64,000 nt of DNA, from the NCBI RefSeq assembly GCF_001905145.1, contig NZ_LWLB01000002.1, positions 148,053 to 212,052 on the forward strand, written 5' to 3'. Positions 8,156 through 15,525 of the stretch are shown piece after piece. Every line of letters starts with the position of its first letter. Within the stretch, counting starts at the first letter, position 1. The position numbers and the translations under genes are program-made. This DNA is from Nocardiopsis sp. TSRI0078 (GTDB taxonomy: Bacteria; Actinomycetota; Actinomycetes; Streptosporangiales; Streptosporangiaceae). A model generated the notes under the pieces. The model saw only the letters and a program-made list of their open reading frames with translations. It was not told the origin of the DNA and did not search any database.

Positions 8156-8647
8156 ATGGGAACGGGAAGAGGGAGCGAGGGGCACGGCCCCCGGCTGGGC
8201 CGCTCGCTGGCTGCCACGGCCCTGATCGGTACCGGCCTGATGGCCGCGGTCGACGAGATCGTCTTCCACCAGATCCTGGCCTGGCACCACTTCTACGACC
8301 GCTCCACCCCGATGGTGGCGCTGATGTCCGACGGGCTGCTGCACGCCGGCGAACTCGTCGCGCTGGTCGCGGGCTTCTTCCTCCTCGCCGACCTGTGCCG
8401 TCGGCGCGCCCTGCACCGGCGTGCCGCGTGGGCTGGGCTGCTGCTGGGCCTGGGCGGCTTCCAGCTGTTCGACGGCGTCATCGATCACAAGGTGCTGCGA
8501 CTGCACCAGATCCGCTACGGCGTCGACCTGCTGCCCTACGACCTGGCGTGGAACGGCGCCGCCGTACTGCTGCTGACCGCCGGAGCGCTCACGGCCTGGT
8601 GGGCGCGCCGCGCCCCCGGTACCGGCCGCCCGACCGCACCGCGATGA
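8156..8647 (+). CDS. DUF2243 membrane protein
   Basis: A 163-residue protein with four predicted membrane segments (residues about 15-35, 50-75, 90-108 and 125-150). ATG 8156 has ACGAGGA upstream; an in-frame start at 8054 would add a low-complexity tail. DUF2243 signatures are visible: GLMAAVDEIVFHQILAWHH, a HAGELVALVAGFFLLADL helix, and GFQLFDGVIDHKVLRLHQIR, rich in conserved His that might bind a metal or heme. The stop overlaps the start of the CtaG gene (ATGA), and this pairing recurs in actinobacteria. A role in terminal oxidase maturation is inferred from the neighbour only. Confidence 0.85.
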   Translation: MGTGRGSEGHGPRLGRSLAATALIGTGLMAAVDEIVFHQILAWHHFYDRSTPMVALMSDGLLHAGELVALVAGFFLLADLCRRRALHRRAAWAGLLLGLGGFQLFDGVIDHKVLRLHQIRYGVDLLPYDLAWNGAAVLLLTAGALTAWWARRAPGTGRPTAPR

Positions 8648-9519
8648 GCCCGTCCCACCCCGTCCACGAGGGCGCCGGGGCGTCCCTTCCCGGCTGGGGA
8701 CTCGCGGCGGCCCTGGCCCTGCTCGCCCTCGCCCTGTCCGCCTACGCCGTCGCGGCACGACGGGCACGGCGCGCACCGCGCGGCTGGAGCGGCCTGCGCA
8801 CGGCCTCCTTCGCCCTGGGAGTGGCGCTGCTGGCCGCCGCCCTCGTGCCGTCCCTGGCGCACACCGCCCACCACGATCCGCGCGTCCACATGCTCCAGCA
8901 CCTGCTCATCGGCATGTACGCACCCCTGGCGCTGGTCATGGCCGCGCCCCTCACCCTGGCCCTGCGCACCCTGCCGACCGCCCGGCGCCGCCCGGTGGCC
9001 CGTGTGCTGCGCAGCCGACCGCTGCACGTCTTGGGCCATCCGGCCACCGCCCTGCTGCTCGACACCGGCGGCCTCTACCTGGTCCACCTCACTCCCGTGC
9101 ACGCGGCCGCACAGACCCACCCGGCGGTACACGCCCTGGTCCACCTGCACTACCTCGCCGCCGGATACCTGTTCGCCTGGTCCGTCGCCGGACCCGACCC
9201 CGCACCGCGCCGCCCCGGCACGGCCACCCGCCTCACCGCCCTGATCCTGGCCGTCGCCGCGCACTCGTTCCTGGCCAAACTCCTCTACGCCCACCCTCAC
9301 ACCTGGCCGCCGGGGGCCGAGCACACCGCCCTGGCGGGCGAGGCCGCCCAGCTCATGTACTACGGCGGCGACCTGGCCGAACTGCTCCTGGCCGTGGCCC
9401 TGTTCGCCGCCTGGTACCGCCGCCGGTCCCGCACCCCCCGTCCTCCTGCGGCCGCCTCCCCGCCGAACCGACGGCCCCATGCGAGCGGTGACCCGCAAGA
9501 ACGGTCGGCGCCCCGGTAA
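8644..9519 (+). CDS. CtaG/caa3-type cytochrome c oxidase assembly protein
   Basis: A 291-residue polytopic membrane protein whose ATG overlaps the stop of the DUF2243 gene, so the two are translationally coupled. The caa3_CtaG family features are visible: HMLQHLLIGMYAPLALVMAAPLTL, a HPATALLLDTGGLYLVHLTPV segment and HYLAAGYLFAW, with conserved His pairs near membrane edges, then AQLMYYGGDLAELLLAVALF. Members are associated with copper insertion into caa3-type oxidases, although biochemical proof is limited. This is not the CtaG/Cox11 fold of proteobacteria despite the shared name. The C-terminal 30 residues are proline/arginine-rich and probably cytoplasmic. Confidence 0.85.
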   Translation: MSPSHPVHEGAGASLPGWGLAAALALLALALSAYAVAARRARRAPRGWSGLRTASFALGVALLAAALVPSLAHTAHHDPRVHMLQHLLIGMYAPLALVMAAPLTLALRTLPTARRRPVARVLRSRPLHVLGHPATALLLDTGGLYLVHLTPVHAAAQTHPAVHALVHLHYLAAGYLFAWSVAGPDPAPRRPGTATRLTALILAVAAHSFLAKLLYAHPHTWPPGAEHTALAGEAAQLMYYGGDLAELLLAVALFAAWYRRRSRTPRPPAAASPPNRRPHASGDPQERSAPR

Positions 9520-9673
9520 GCCCGGAGCCCCCGTCGGCGGTGCCGTTCCCCGGGCCTGCGCCGTGCCGTCCGGACATCCCCGCGGACATGGTGAGGGCCC
9601 GCACCTCCCGTCCGGGACGTACGGGCCCTCGTCCGCCCAGGCCTCACCTGGTGCGCACCGACGCCTCAGTTCC

Positions 9674-9859
9674 TCACAGGCCCCCGCCGAAGACGTTGCC
9701 GATGAGGCTGCCGATGAGGCCGTTCGAACCGCCGACGCCGCCGAGGAGGCCGCCGGCCGACTCCCCGAGGGCGGCGGCCGCGGCGGGGCTGGTGGCGGCG
9801 AGAGCGCCGACCAGGGCCAGGGCGAAGACGGTCAGCATCCGGTGGCTGGTGCTCTTCAT
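9674..9859 (-). CDS. Small secreted glycine-rich peptide, 61 aa
   Basis: A 61-residue precursor. Residues 1-29 form a classical Sec signal (basic MKSTSHR, hydrophobic VFALALVGALAA, then an Ala-rich cleavage region). The mature part is about 32 residues, uncharged apart from one Glu, and built from Gly, Leu, Ile and Ser: ALGESAGGLLGGVGG followed by SNGLIGSLIGNVFGGGL. There are no cysteines. It does not carry chaplin or rodlin signatures. Such peptides may coat surfaces, form amyloid or be antimicrobial; none is shown. The ribosome site is weak. An inverted repeat CTGAA-N7-TTCAG lies 24 bp upstream of the start in an AT-rich stretch. Divergent from the MFS gene. Confidence 0.6.
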   Translation of the reverse strand: MKSTSHRMLTVFALALVGALAATSPAAAAALGESAGGLLGGVGGSNGLIGSLIGNVFGGGL

Positions 9860-10089
9860 GGCGAACCCATCACTTTCGGTGTCTGAATGTGACTTTCAGT
9901 TACTGATGATGTCCGTGAGTGAAGGCCTCGAAACCCCGGCCTGCCGAAGGATTCGGAATCCGCAACCACATCTGACCAGGGTGAAGACACAGATAAGCCA
10001 TGCCGTGCCGCCGTCGAACCATCGGGTGGCGACCCCTCCGCGGAACCGGGCCGCGTGCACACCCCCTGGCCGAACGCGGCGCCCGCGCC

Positions 10090-10206
10090 TATCCTGGAGC
10101 CATGTTCCAGCGACATTAAGTCCTTCACCGGTCCTCGGTCCGAGCACGCGGCCCACCGGACGCACCCCGTCCCCGGTGCCCCCTTCCGCTCGACCGAAAG
10201 ACCTCC
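10090..10206 (+). promoter_or_regulatory. Leader with mini-ORF and alternative hairpins (attenuator candidate)
   Basis: TATCCT at 10090-10095 lies 6 nt before the ATG of a five-codon ORF. Downstream three complementary segments occur: CCGGT (10128-10132), CACCGG (10154-10159) and CCGGTG (10173-10178). Segment 2 can pair with 1 or with 3, not both. A small CTCG-N3-CGAG stem lies inside the first loop. This arrangement resembles ribosome-mediated attenuation of antibiotic resistance genes. The MFS start at 10207 follows. Confidence 0.5.
10102..10119 (+). CDS. Leaderless five-codon leader peptide MFQRH
   Basis: ATG TTC CAG CGA CAT TAA, 87 bp before the MFS transporter gene. The -10 box sits so that transcription should begin at or next to the A of the ATG. 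Translating ribosomes would cover the beginning of the leader and could set which downstream hairpin forms. Too short for family recognition; the call rests on position, spacing and the downstream hairpins. Confidence 0.45.
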   Translation: MFQRH

Positions 10207-11442
10207 ATGACCACCCTGCCCCCGCGCGCGTCCCACGCGCGCGCCACCCGCCTGACCCGACCCCTGTACGCCTACGCGGCACTGGGGGAGTTCGTCCTCC
10301 TCTACCCGCTGTACGCGGTCCTGTTCGATCAGACCGGCCTGTCCGTCGCCCAGATCAGCTCGTTGTTCGTGGTCTGGTCCCTGACCTCCGTCGCGGTGTC
10401 CGTGCCCGCCGGGGCCTGGGCGGACGTGGTGCCCCGCCGCCACCTGCTGGCCGCCGCACCGCTCCTGTCCGCCGCCGGGTTCACGCTGTGGCTGCTCTGG
10501 CCCGGCTACTGGGCCTTCGCCGCGGGCTTCGTCCTGTGGGGCGCGGGCGGCGCCCTGGCCTCCGGGGCCCTGGAGGCCCTCGTCTACACCGAACTCGGCC
10601 ACCGGGGCGCCACCGGCCGCTATGCCCAGGTCATGGGTGTGGCCCGCGCCCTGGAGGTGGCCTTCGTCGGAGCCTCCACCCTGCTGGCGGTCCCCGTCAT
10701 GGCCCACGGCGGCTACGCCGCGGTCGGCGCGGGCAGCGTCGCCGCCTGCGTGCTGTGCGCCCTGGCCGCGCTGGCCCTGCCCGAACACCGCACCGACACG
10801 GCGGCCACCGACGCCGGCGTCTCCGAAGACGGCGAGGAGGGGTCCTCCGGCTACCGGGCCGTCCTGCGCGAGGGACTGTCCCAGGCCCGCTCCAGCCGCC
10901 GGGTGCGCGGCGCGATCATCCTGGTGGTCGTGGTCTCCTCCTTCTGGATGATGCTGGAGGAGTACGTCCCCCTGCTGGCCGTCGAGACCGGCGTCCCCAC
11001 CGACACGGTGCCCGTCGTGGTGCTGGTGGTGTGGGTGTGCGTCACCGTCGGCGGCCTGAGCGCCGGACCCGCCTCCCGCCTGCCCGCGGGGGCCTTCGCC
11101 CTCCTGCTGGGCCTGGCCGCGCCCGCCGTCGCCGTCGGCGCCCTGGTCGCGGGCCTGCCGGGATGGGTGCTGATCGGCGCGGGATTCGGTGTGTGCCAGG
11201 CGGCGGGCGTGGTCGCCGACGCCCGCCTGCAGGACCGCATCACCGGCTCCGGCCGGGCCACGGTCACCTCGGTGGCCGCACTGGGCACCGACGCCCTCAC
11301 CACGGTCTCCTACCTGCTGTACGCGGGGGTGTTCACCCTGACAGACCACAGCACCGCCTTCGCGCTGTTCGCCCTCCCCTACCTGGTGGCGGCACTGGTC
11401 CTGGGCCGGGGCCGCGCCGGGAGGGCCGCGGCGCACACCTGA
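10207..11442 (+). CDS. MFS transporter (drug-efflux-like)
   Basis: A 411-residue, roughly 12-TM protein. The loop between TM2 and TM3 carries a version of the MFS motif A (GAWADVVPRRHLLAAAP). TM1 reads YAYAALGEFVLLYPLYAVLF and the DQTGLSVAQISSLFVVWSL segment is typical of the small actinobacterial exporter group. A charged central loop (about residues 190-220) separates the two halves. Substrate is not predictable. The unusual feature is the 5' leader with its mini-ORF, which suggests expression is induced when ribosomes stall, hence a possible antibiotic exporter. A strong hairpin follows the stop. Confidence 0.82.
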   Translation: MTTLPPRASHARATRLTRPLYAYAALGEFVLLYPLYAVLFDQTGLSVAQISSLFVVWSLTSVAVSVPAGAWADVVPRRHLLAAAPLLSAAGFTLWLLWPGYWAFAAGFVLWGAGGALASGALEALVYTELGHRGATGRYAQVMGVARALEVAFVGASTLLAVPVMAHGGYAAVGAGSVAACVLCALAALALPEHRTDTAATDAGVSEDGEEGSSGYRAVLREGLSQARSSRRVRGAIILVVVVSSFWMMLEEYVPLLAVETGVPTDTVPVVVLVVWVCVTVGGLSAGPASRLPAGAFALLLGLAAPAVAVGALVAGLPGWVLIGAGFGVCQAAGVVADARLQDRITGSGRATVTSVAALGTDALTTVSYLLYAGVFTLTDHSTAFALFALPYLVAALVLGRGRAGRAAAHT

Positions 11443-11461
11443 GGAAAAGCACACCGGGCAG

Positions 11462-11483
11462 GGCGCCGGAAGAGACCGGCGCC
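11462..11483 (+). terminator. Hairpin terminator after the MFS gene
   Basis: Perfect 8-bp stem GGCGCCGG / CCGGCGCC with loop AAGAGA, 20 bp after the stop at 11442, followed by TTCTC. No long U tract, as is usual in this G+C range. Confidence 0.6.
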
Positions 11484-11534
11484 TTCTCGGGAAGGGGGCC
11501 GAACCCGACGGCGCCCGCGTGCGTCTTCCCTGTA

Positions 11535-11555
11535 GCCGGGCGTTGAGCGCCCGGC
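11535..11555. terminator. Second GC-rich hairpin
   Basis: Perfect stem GCCGGGCG / CGCCCGGC with loop TTGAG, 93 bp after the MFS stop. Probably a backup terminator in the 277-bp gap before the hydrolase; no gene is visible in that gap. Confidence 0.45.
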
Positions 11556-11719
11556 ACCGCGGCGGGCCCACGTCCGCCGCGCCGTACCGTGCCCGGGGAC
11601 GGCGGGCCACGGTGCATCCGGGCCGCAGGTGAGAGGGACCGCCTGCGGCCCGTCCGCCCCCACCGGTGTGCCCCTCCCGGTGAAAGCGCCTCTTGCGCGC
11701 GTGAATAGCATCGGTTCTT

Positions 11720-12565
11720 GTGGCACACCAGACGACGAACACCGCGGGCAGCGACGGCCCGGGCACCGCCCCCGTGCACGGGATCAGCGTCACCTACACC
11801 GACCGCGGAGCCGGATACCCCGTCCTCTTCATCCACGGCCACCCCTTCGACCGCACCATGTGGGAACCGCAGGTCCGGGCACTGGCCGGGCGCGGCTACC
11901 GGGTGATCGTCCCCGACCTGCGCGGGTACGGGCGCAGCACCGTCGTGCCCGGAACCACCAACCTGGACACCTTCGCCCGCGACCTGTCCGCGCTCCTGGA
12001 CCACCTGGGCCTGGACGTGGTGAGCGCGGTGGGGCTGTCGATGGGCGGCCAGATCGCCCTCGAGCTGTACCGGCTCTTCCCCGACAGGATCGACTCGCTG
12101 ACCCTGGCCGCCACCAACCCCCGCCCCGAGACCGACAAGGGCAGGGCCGCCCGCGCGGCGCTGGCCGAGCGGCTGCGTTCGGAGGGCATGCGCGGCTACG
12201 CCGACGAGATGCTCGTGGGCATGATGACCGCCGACAACGCGCGGGACATGCCCGAGGTGGCCGACCACGTGCGCGCCATGATGTACGCGACCCCGCCCGA
12301 GGGCGCGGCGGCCGCGCTGCTGGGCCGTGCCCGACGCCAGGACTACGTCCCCCTGCTGCGCAGGGTGTCCGCACCGACCCTGCTGGTGGGGGGCCAGCAC
12401 GACAGGTTCACCCCGCCCGGCTTCACCGAGTCCATGCACGTGATGGTCCCCGACTCGGTCGTGGAGATCATCGAGGGAGCCGGGCACCTGCCCAACCTGG
12501 AACGGCCGGAGCGGTTCAACGAGGTGCTGCGCCGGTTCCTGGACCGCTGCCGCGCCCGCGTCTAG
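11720..12565 (+). CDS. Alpha/beta hydrolase
   Basis: A 281-residue cytosolic hydrolase with GTG start; TAGCAT lies 8 nt upstream, suggesting leaderless mRNA. Oxyanion-hole motif FIHGHPFDRTMWEPQ is near residues 37-51, the nucleophile elbow GLSMGG is near 105, and the catalytic acid and base lie in LLVGGQHDRFTPP and GAGHLPNLERPERF. The Ser nucleophile and the cap composition (helical region AARAALAERLRSEGMRGYADEM) fit the 3-oxoadipate enol-lactonase/esterase-like group. Its stop TAG overlaps that of the convergent VOC gene: both use the shared CTAG at 12562-12565. Substrate unknown. Confidence 0.87.
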   Translation: MAHQTTNTAGSDGPGTAPVHGISVTYTDRGAGYPVLFIHGHPFDRTMWEPQVRALAGRGYRVIVPDLRGYGRSTVVPGTTNLDTFARDLSALLDHLGLDVVSAVGLSMGGQIALELYRLFPDRIDSLTLAATNPRPETDKGRAARAALAERLRSEGMRGYADEMLVGMMTADNARDMPEVADHVRAMMYATPPEGAAAALLGRARRQDYVPLLRRVSAPTLLVGGQHDRFTPPGFTESMHVMVPDSVVEIIEGAGHLPNLERPERFNEVLRRFLDRCRARV

Positions 12566-12951
12566 GGGCGCTGCTGCACCGACCACCGGTTCCCGTCGGG
12601 GTCGGTGAAGAACACGAAGGAGTTCCACCCCTCGCCGCGGCCCTCCGCCAGAGCGCCGTCCTCGGTGAAGTGCTGTACCGGCGAGACCCGCGCCCCGTGT
12701 GCGAGCAGGTGGGCGCGCGCGGCCTCCACGTCCTCCACCACCAGTTGGGCGGAGAGCGAGCCGGGCTCGCCGTGCTGGACCTGGCGGCCGAGCACGACGG
12801 AGCACCCCGAACCCGGCGGGGTCAGCTGGACCGTGCGGCCGTCCCCCTCGCCCTCGTCGAAGTCGGCCGCGAAGCCGATCCCGGTGTAGAACTCCTTGGC
12901 CCGTGCCACGTCCTCCACCGGGGCGACGACCACTTCGAGCTTCCAGTCCAT
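12562..12951 (-). CDS. VOC (glyoxalase/bleomycin resistance-like) protein
   Basis: A 129-residue protein from ATG 12951; a longer reading upstream is low-complexity and has no ribosome site. Paired beta-alpha-beta-beta-beta modules: KLEVVVAPVEDVARAKEFYT with GFAADFDEG, and LVVEDVEAARAHLLAHG with FVFFTDPDGNRWSVQQ. The DPDGN.W motif near the C-terminus is a hallmark of this superfamily. Metal ligands are not complete, so it may bind a ligand rather than catalyse. Members act in glyoxal detoxification, drug sequestration or dioxygenation; none can be assigned. Tail-to-tail with the hydrolase gene, sharing a palindromic stop. Confidence 0.82.
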   Translation of the reverse strand: MDWKLEVVVAPVEDVARAKEFYTGIGFAADFDEGEGDGRTVQLTPPGSGCSVVLGRQVQHGEPGSLSAQLVVEDVEAARAHLLAHGARVSPVQHFTEDGALAEGRGEGWNSFVFFTDPDGNRWSVQQRP

Positions 12952-13079
12952 GACGGCCTCCGGATCTGTCGGGGGGAACCCCTGGACGGCTCCCGCCCCC
13001 AGTCTGTCCGACGGTGGTGACACTCGGCGGCCGCACCGGCGCACCGGCCGCCCAGGCAGGGGGACGGGGGCTTTCACCC

Positions 13080-13103
13080 CGCGCCGGCCACGGGGCCGGC
13101 GCG
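13080..13103. terminator. Ten-base-pair hairpin downstream of the AraC gene
   Basis: Perfect stem CGCGCCGGCC / GGCCGGCGCG closing an ACGG tetraloop, 67 bp past the end of the minus-strand AraC-type gene and before the VOC gene start. Probably terminates the former. Confidence 0.6.
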
Positions 13104-13170
13104 CCATGGGGGCGTGCCCGTGCGGCCCCGGCCGCGGGGCCGGGGCCACACGAACACCGGCCGGACGGTC

Positions 13171-14043
13171 TCAGGCCCGCTCGACGGGCAGCCACAGCTC
13201 ACCCTCGGCGGAGGTGGGGTCCTGCCCGTAGTCCACCCTCAGGATCGAGGGCCCCTCCTTGGTCCGGTAGGAGGGGTGGGAGGGGAACCACTGCGCGAAC
13301 GCGTCCGCCCACATCCGCTGCAGGGACTCGGGGAAACTCCCCGAGGAGCCCTCGAAGGGGAAGACCACCCAGGTACCGGCGGGCACCTGGAGGACCTCCA
13401 TCCCCTCCGGGGCGGGCGAGGAGGTGGCCGCCGCCTGGTAGTAGTCCAGCTCGCTGCCCTCCTCCCACGACGGGTCGACGTTCGCGGTCACCGACAGGAC
13501 ACCGCGCGGCTCCTGGTCGGACAGCTCCGCCAGCTTCCGGTGAACGTCCCTGCCCAAGCCCCGGACGAACTCGGTGATGGCCGGGTTCTCCCCCTCATGC
13601 ACCAGCGGCACCCTGGCCCCGGGCCCCACGAGGCGGAGGGCCTCCTTGTCCACGATCCGGTAACGCATGGTGGTGCTCCCTTCGACGGTCAGACGAAACG
13701 TCATCCTCGGTTGGGAGTTGAGCACCGCGCCGGTCCTGCGGGCCTCGCCGGGCCCCACGCCGTGCATGGCGCGAAACGCCCGGGCGAAGGCCTCCGCCGA
13801 CCCGTAGCCGTGACGGACCGCGACGTCGAGCAGGCTGTCCCCGCCCCGCAGCACCTCGGTGCCCGCGAGCGTGAGCCTGCGCCGCCGCACGTACTCCGAC
13901 AGGGGCATCCCCGCCAGCGCCGAGAACAGGCGGCGGAAGTGGTGCTCGGAGGTGAGCGCGATACGCGCCATCTCCGCCACGTCCACCGGTGCCCCGGGGT
14001 CCTCCTCGACCTTCTCCAGCGCCCGGTTGAGCCGGTCCAGCAT
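13171..14043 (-). CDS. AraC-family regulator with GyrI-like effector domain
   Basis: A 290-residue regulator. ATG 14043 is preceded by AAGGAGGGAGGC; an upstream in-frame start at 14079 lacks this. The AraC DNA-binding domain is N-terminal (residues 1-105), with the two helix-turn-helices VDVAEMARIALTSEHHFRRL and SLLDVAVRHGYGSAEAFARA and the following FRAMHGVGPGEAR. The C-terminal half (about 130-290) is a GyrI-like/effector-binding fold beginning MRYRIVDKEALRLVG, as in BmrR and Rob, which bind hydrophobic drugs. This class typically senses cationic or lipophilic compounds. No adjacent exporter in the same orientation. Divergent from the gene at 14304. Confidence 0.88.
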   Translation of the reverse strand: MLDRLNRALEKVEEDPGAPVDVAEMARIALTSEHHFRRLFSALAGMPLSEYVRRRRLTLAGTEVLRGGDSLLDVAVRHGYGSAEAFARAFRAMHGVGPGEARRTGAVLNSQPRMTFRLTVEGSTTMRYRIVDKEALRLVGPGARVPLVHEGENPAITEFVRGLGRDVHRKLAELSDQEPRGVLSVTANVDPSWEEGSELDYYQAAATSSPAPEGMEVLQVPAGTWVVFPFEGSSGSFPESLQRMWADAFAQWFPSHPSYRTKEGPSILRVDYGQDPTSAEGELWLPVERA

Positions 14044-14273
14044 GGTGCCTCCCTCCTTCACCACCGACGTTAGGGACACGGAACCCCGCCGACCCCGACA
14101 GTTGGGGACCCTTTCCGGTCAGGCACCACTGTCTCCCGCCCCACTGGGTAGGGGCCACGTCCAAGGCCAGGAAATCCTTGGGCAAGGAGCGTGTCTGTAT
14201 CGACGTGGCGCGCTCGGCGTGAGCAGCATGGACCCCGAGGATGGCCCGCAGACCGACCCCGAGAAGGAGGTGA

Positions 14274-14297
14274 GCGGGGCGGGGACACACGCCCCGC
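14274..14297 (+). promoter_or_regulatory. 5' hairpin just upstream of the baeRF gene
   Basis: Stem GCGGGGC / GCCCCGC with a 10-nt loop ends 6 nt before the ATG at 14304, where a ribosome site should be; no good Shine-Dalgarno is present. It could limit initiation. An imperfect CCTTG-GG-CAAGG repeat lies further upstream at 14176-14187. Confidence 0.3.
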
Positions 14298-14303
14298 GGA
14301 TAC

Positions 14304-15452
14304 ATGGACCTGGGTTTTCTGCGACCTCTGTACGAGAGCGACGCTCCCGTGGCCTCGGTACACCTGGACACCAGCCGCGACAGGACCGATGCCGCCAAGG
14401 AGCTTGAACTGCGCTGGCGCCACCTGCGCGAGGACCTGTCCTCCCAGGGCACCGACAAGGCCACCCTGGACGTACTCGAGGAAGCGGTGAGGGAGAGCTC
14501 CTCCCGGGCCTTCGGCGACCACGGGCAGTCCCTGTTCGCCTCCGAGGGGCGGCTTCTGGGCGCCTACACCCTCTCGGAGCCGCCCAGGCAGGACCACGCC
14601 CGGCTGATGCCGGTGCCCGACCCCCTTCCCCTGGTCGTCGACCGGGGGCGCTACCTCCCCTACGTCCTGGTGGCTCTGGACCGGGTCAACGCCAAGGTCT
14701 TCGCCTACACGGCCAAGCCCTCCACCAAACCGGTCTCCGAACAGGAGTTCTCCGGCGCCAACCTGCGCAACATCGACCCCATGGGCCGCGGCGGCCCCGG
14801 CGTCCTCAGCGGCTACAACGGCCGCTTCGACGGCAAGCACTTCCCCCGCGAGACATGGCGGGAGAACGCCAGCAGGATCGCCCAGCACGTGCGCGACGCG
14901 GTCGCCGAGGTCGACGCCAAGGTCATCTTCGTCGGCGGTGACGAGGAGGCCATCGCCTTCCTGCGCGACAACCTGGGAGAGCGCAAGCTGACCATCCCGA
15001 TCAGGCTGGTGCCCGGCGGTCGGGGCGGCCCCGACGCGGAGGAGCGCCTGCACGAGGCGGCGGAGGACGCGCTGCGCGACTTCGTCATCGACAGCCACGA
15101 CGACATCCTCGCCGACTACCAGCAAAAACTCGCCAACGACCAGGCGGTGCACGGCGCCAAGGAGATCCTGCCGATGCTCTCGGAGGCGCGGGTGCAGACC
15201 CTGTTGCTGGGCGCGGAGCGCGACGGTGAGTCCGACCTGTGGGGCTCGCCCCACGAGCCGATACTGATCGCCGACGACCCGGCGAACCTGGACGACGCCG
15301 ACGCGGCGTTTCGCGCCCCGGCCAGCGCGCTGATGCTGCGCTCGGCGCTGGCGTCCGGCGCGGGGTTCAGCGAACTGCTCGACCACGGCCACACCAGCGA
15401 CGGGACCTGCGCCGTCCTGCGCTTCCCCAACACCGAACAGCACGGGGCCTGA
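14304..15452 (+). CDS. Vms1/Rv2629-like protein (baeRF family 2)
   Basis: A 382-residue protein of the bacterial archaeo-eukaryotic release-factor-like family. The N-terminal part (SVHLDTSRDRTDAAKELELR and WRHLREDLSSQGTDKATLD) and the central ALDRVNAKVFAY, GGDEEAIAFLRDNL and VQTLLLGAERDGESDLW stretches match the Rv2629 type. Eukaryotic Vms1 relatives release stalled nascent chains, and Rv2629 is linked to hypoxia/dormancy; a ribosome-rescue role is inference here. No signal peptide. Convergent with the exonuclease gene and ended by a strong bidirectional hairpin. Confidence 0.78.
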   Translation: MDLGFLRPLYESDAPVASVHLDTSRDRTDAAKELELRWRHLREDLSSQGTDKATLDVLEEAVRESSSRAFGDHGQSLFASEGRLLGAYTLSEPPRQDHARLMPVPDPLPLVVDRGRYLPYVLVALDRVNAKVFAYTAKPSTKPVSEQEFSGANLRNIDPMGRGGPGVLSGYNGRFDGKHFPRETWRENASRIAQHVRDAVAEVDAKVIFVGGDEEAIAFLRDNLGERKLTIPIRLVPGGRGGPDAEERLHEAAEDALRDFVIDSHDDILADYQQKLANDQAVHGAKEILPMLSEARVQTLLLGAERDGESDLWGSPHEPILIADDPANLDDADAAFRAPASALMLRSALASGAGFSELLDHGHTSDGTCAVLRFPNTEQHGA

Positions 15453-15461
15453 CCGGCACGG

Positions 15462-15501
15462 GTGGCCGCCCGCGTATCCGACACGGAGCGCGGGCGGCCA
15501 C
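15462..15501. terminator. Bidirectional terminator, 13-bp perfect stem
   Basis: GTGGCCGCCCGCG and CGCGGGCGGCCAC form a perfect 13-bp stem around a 14-nt loop, exactly in the 73-bp gap between two convergent genes ending at 15452 and 15526. Confidence 0.75.
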
Positions 15502-15525
15502 CCGCGTACGGCCCCTTGGCCCCGT

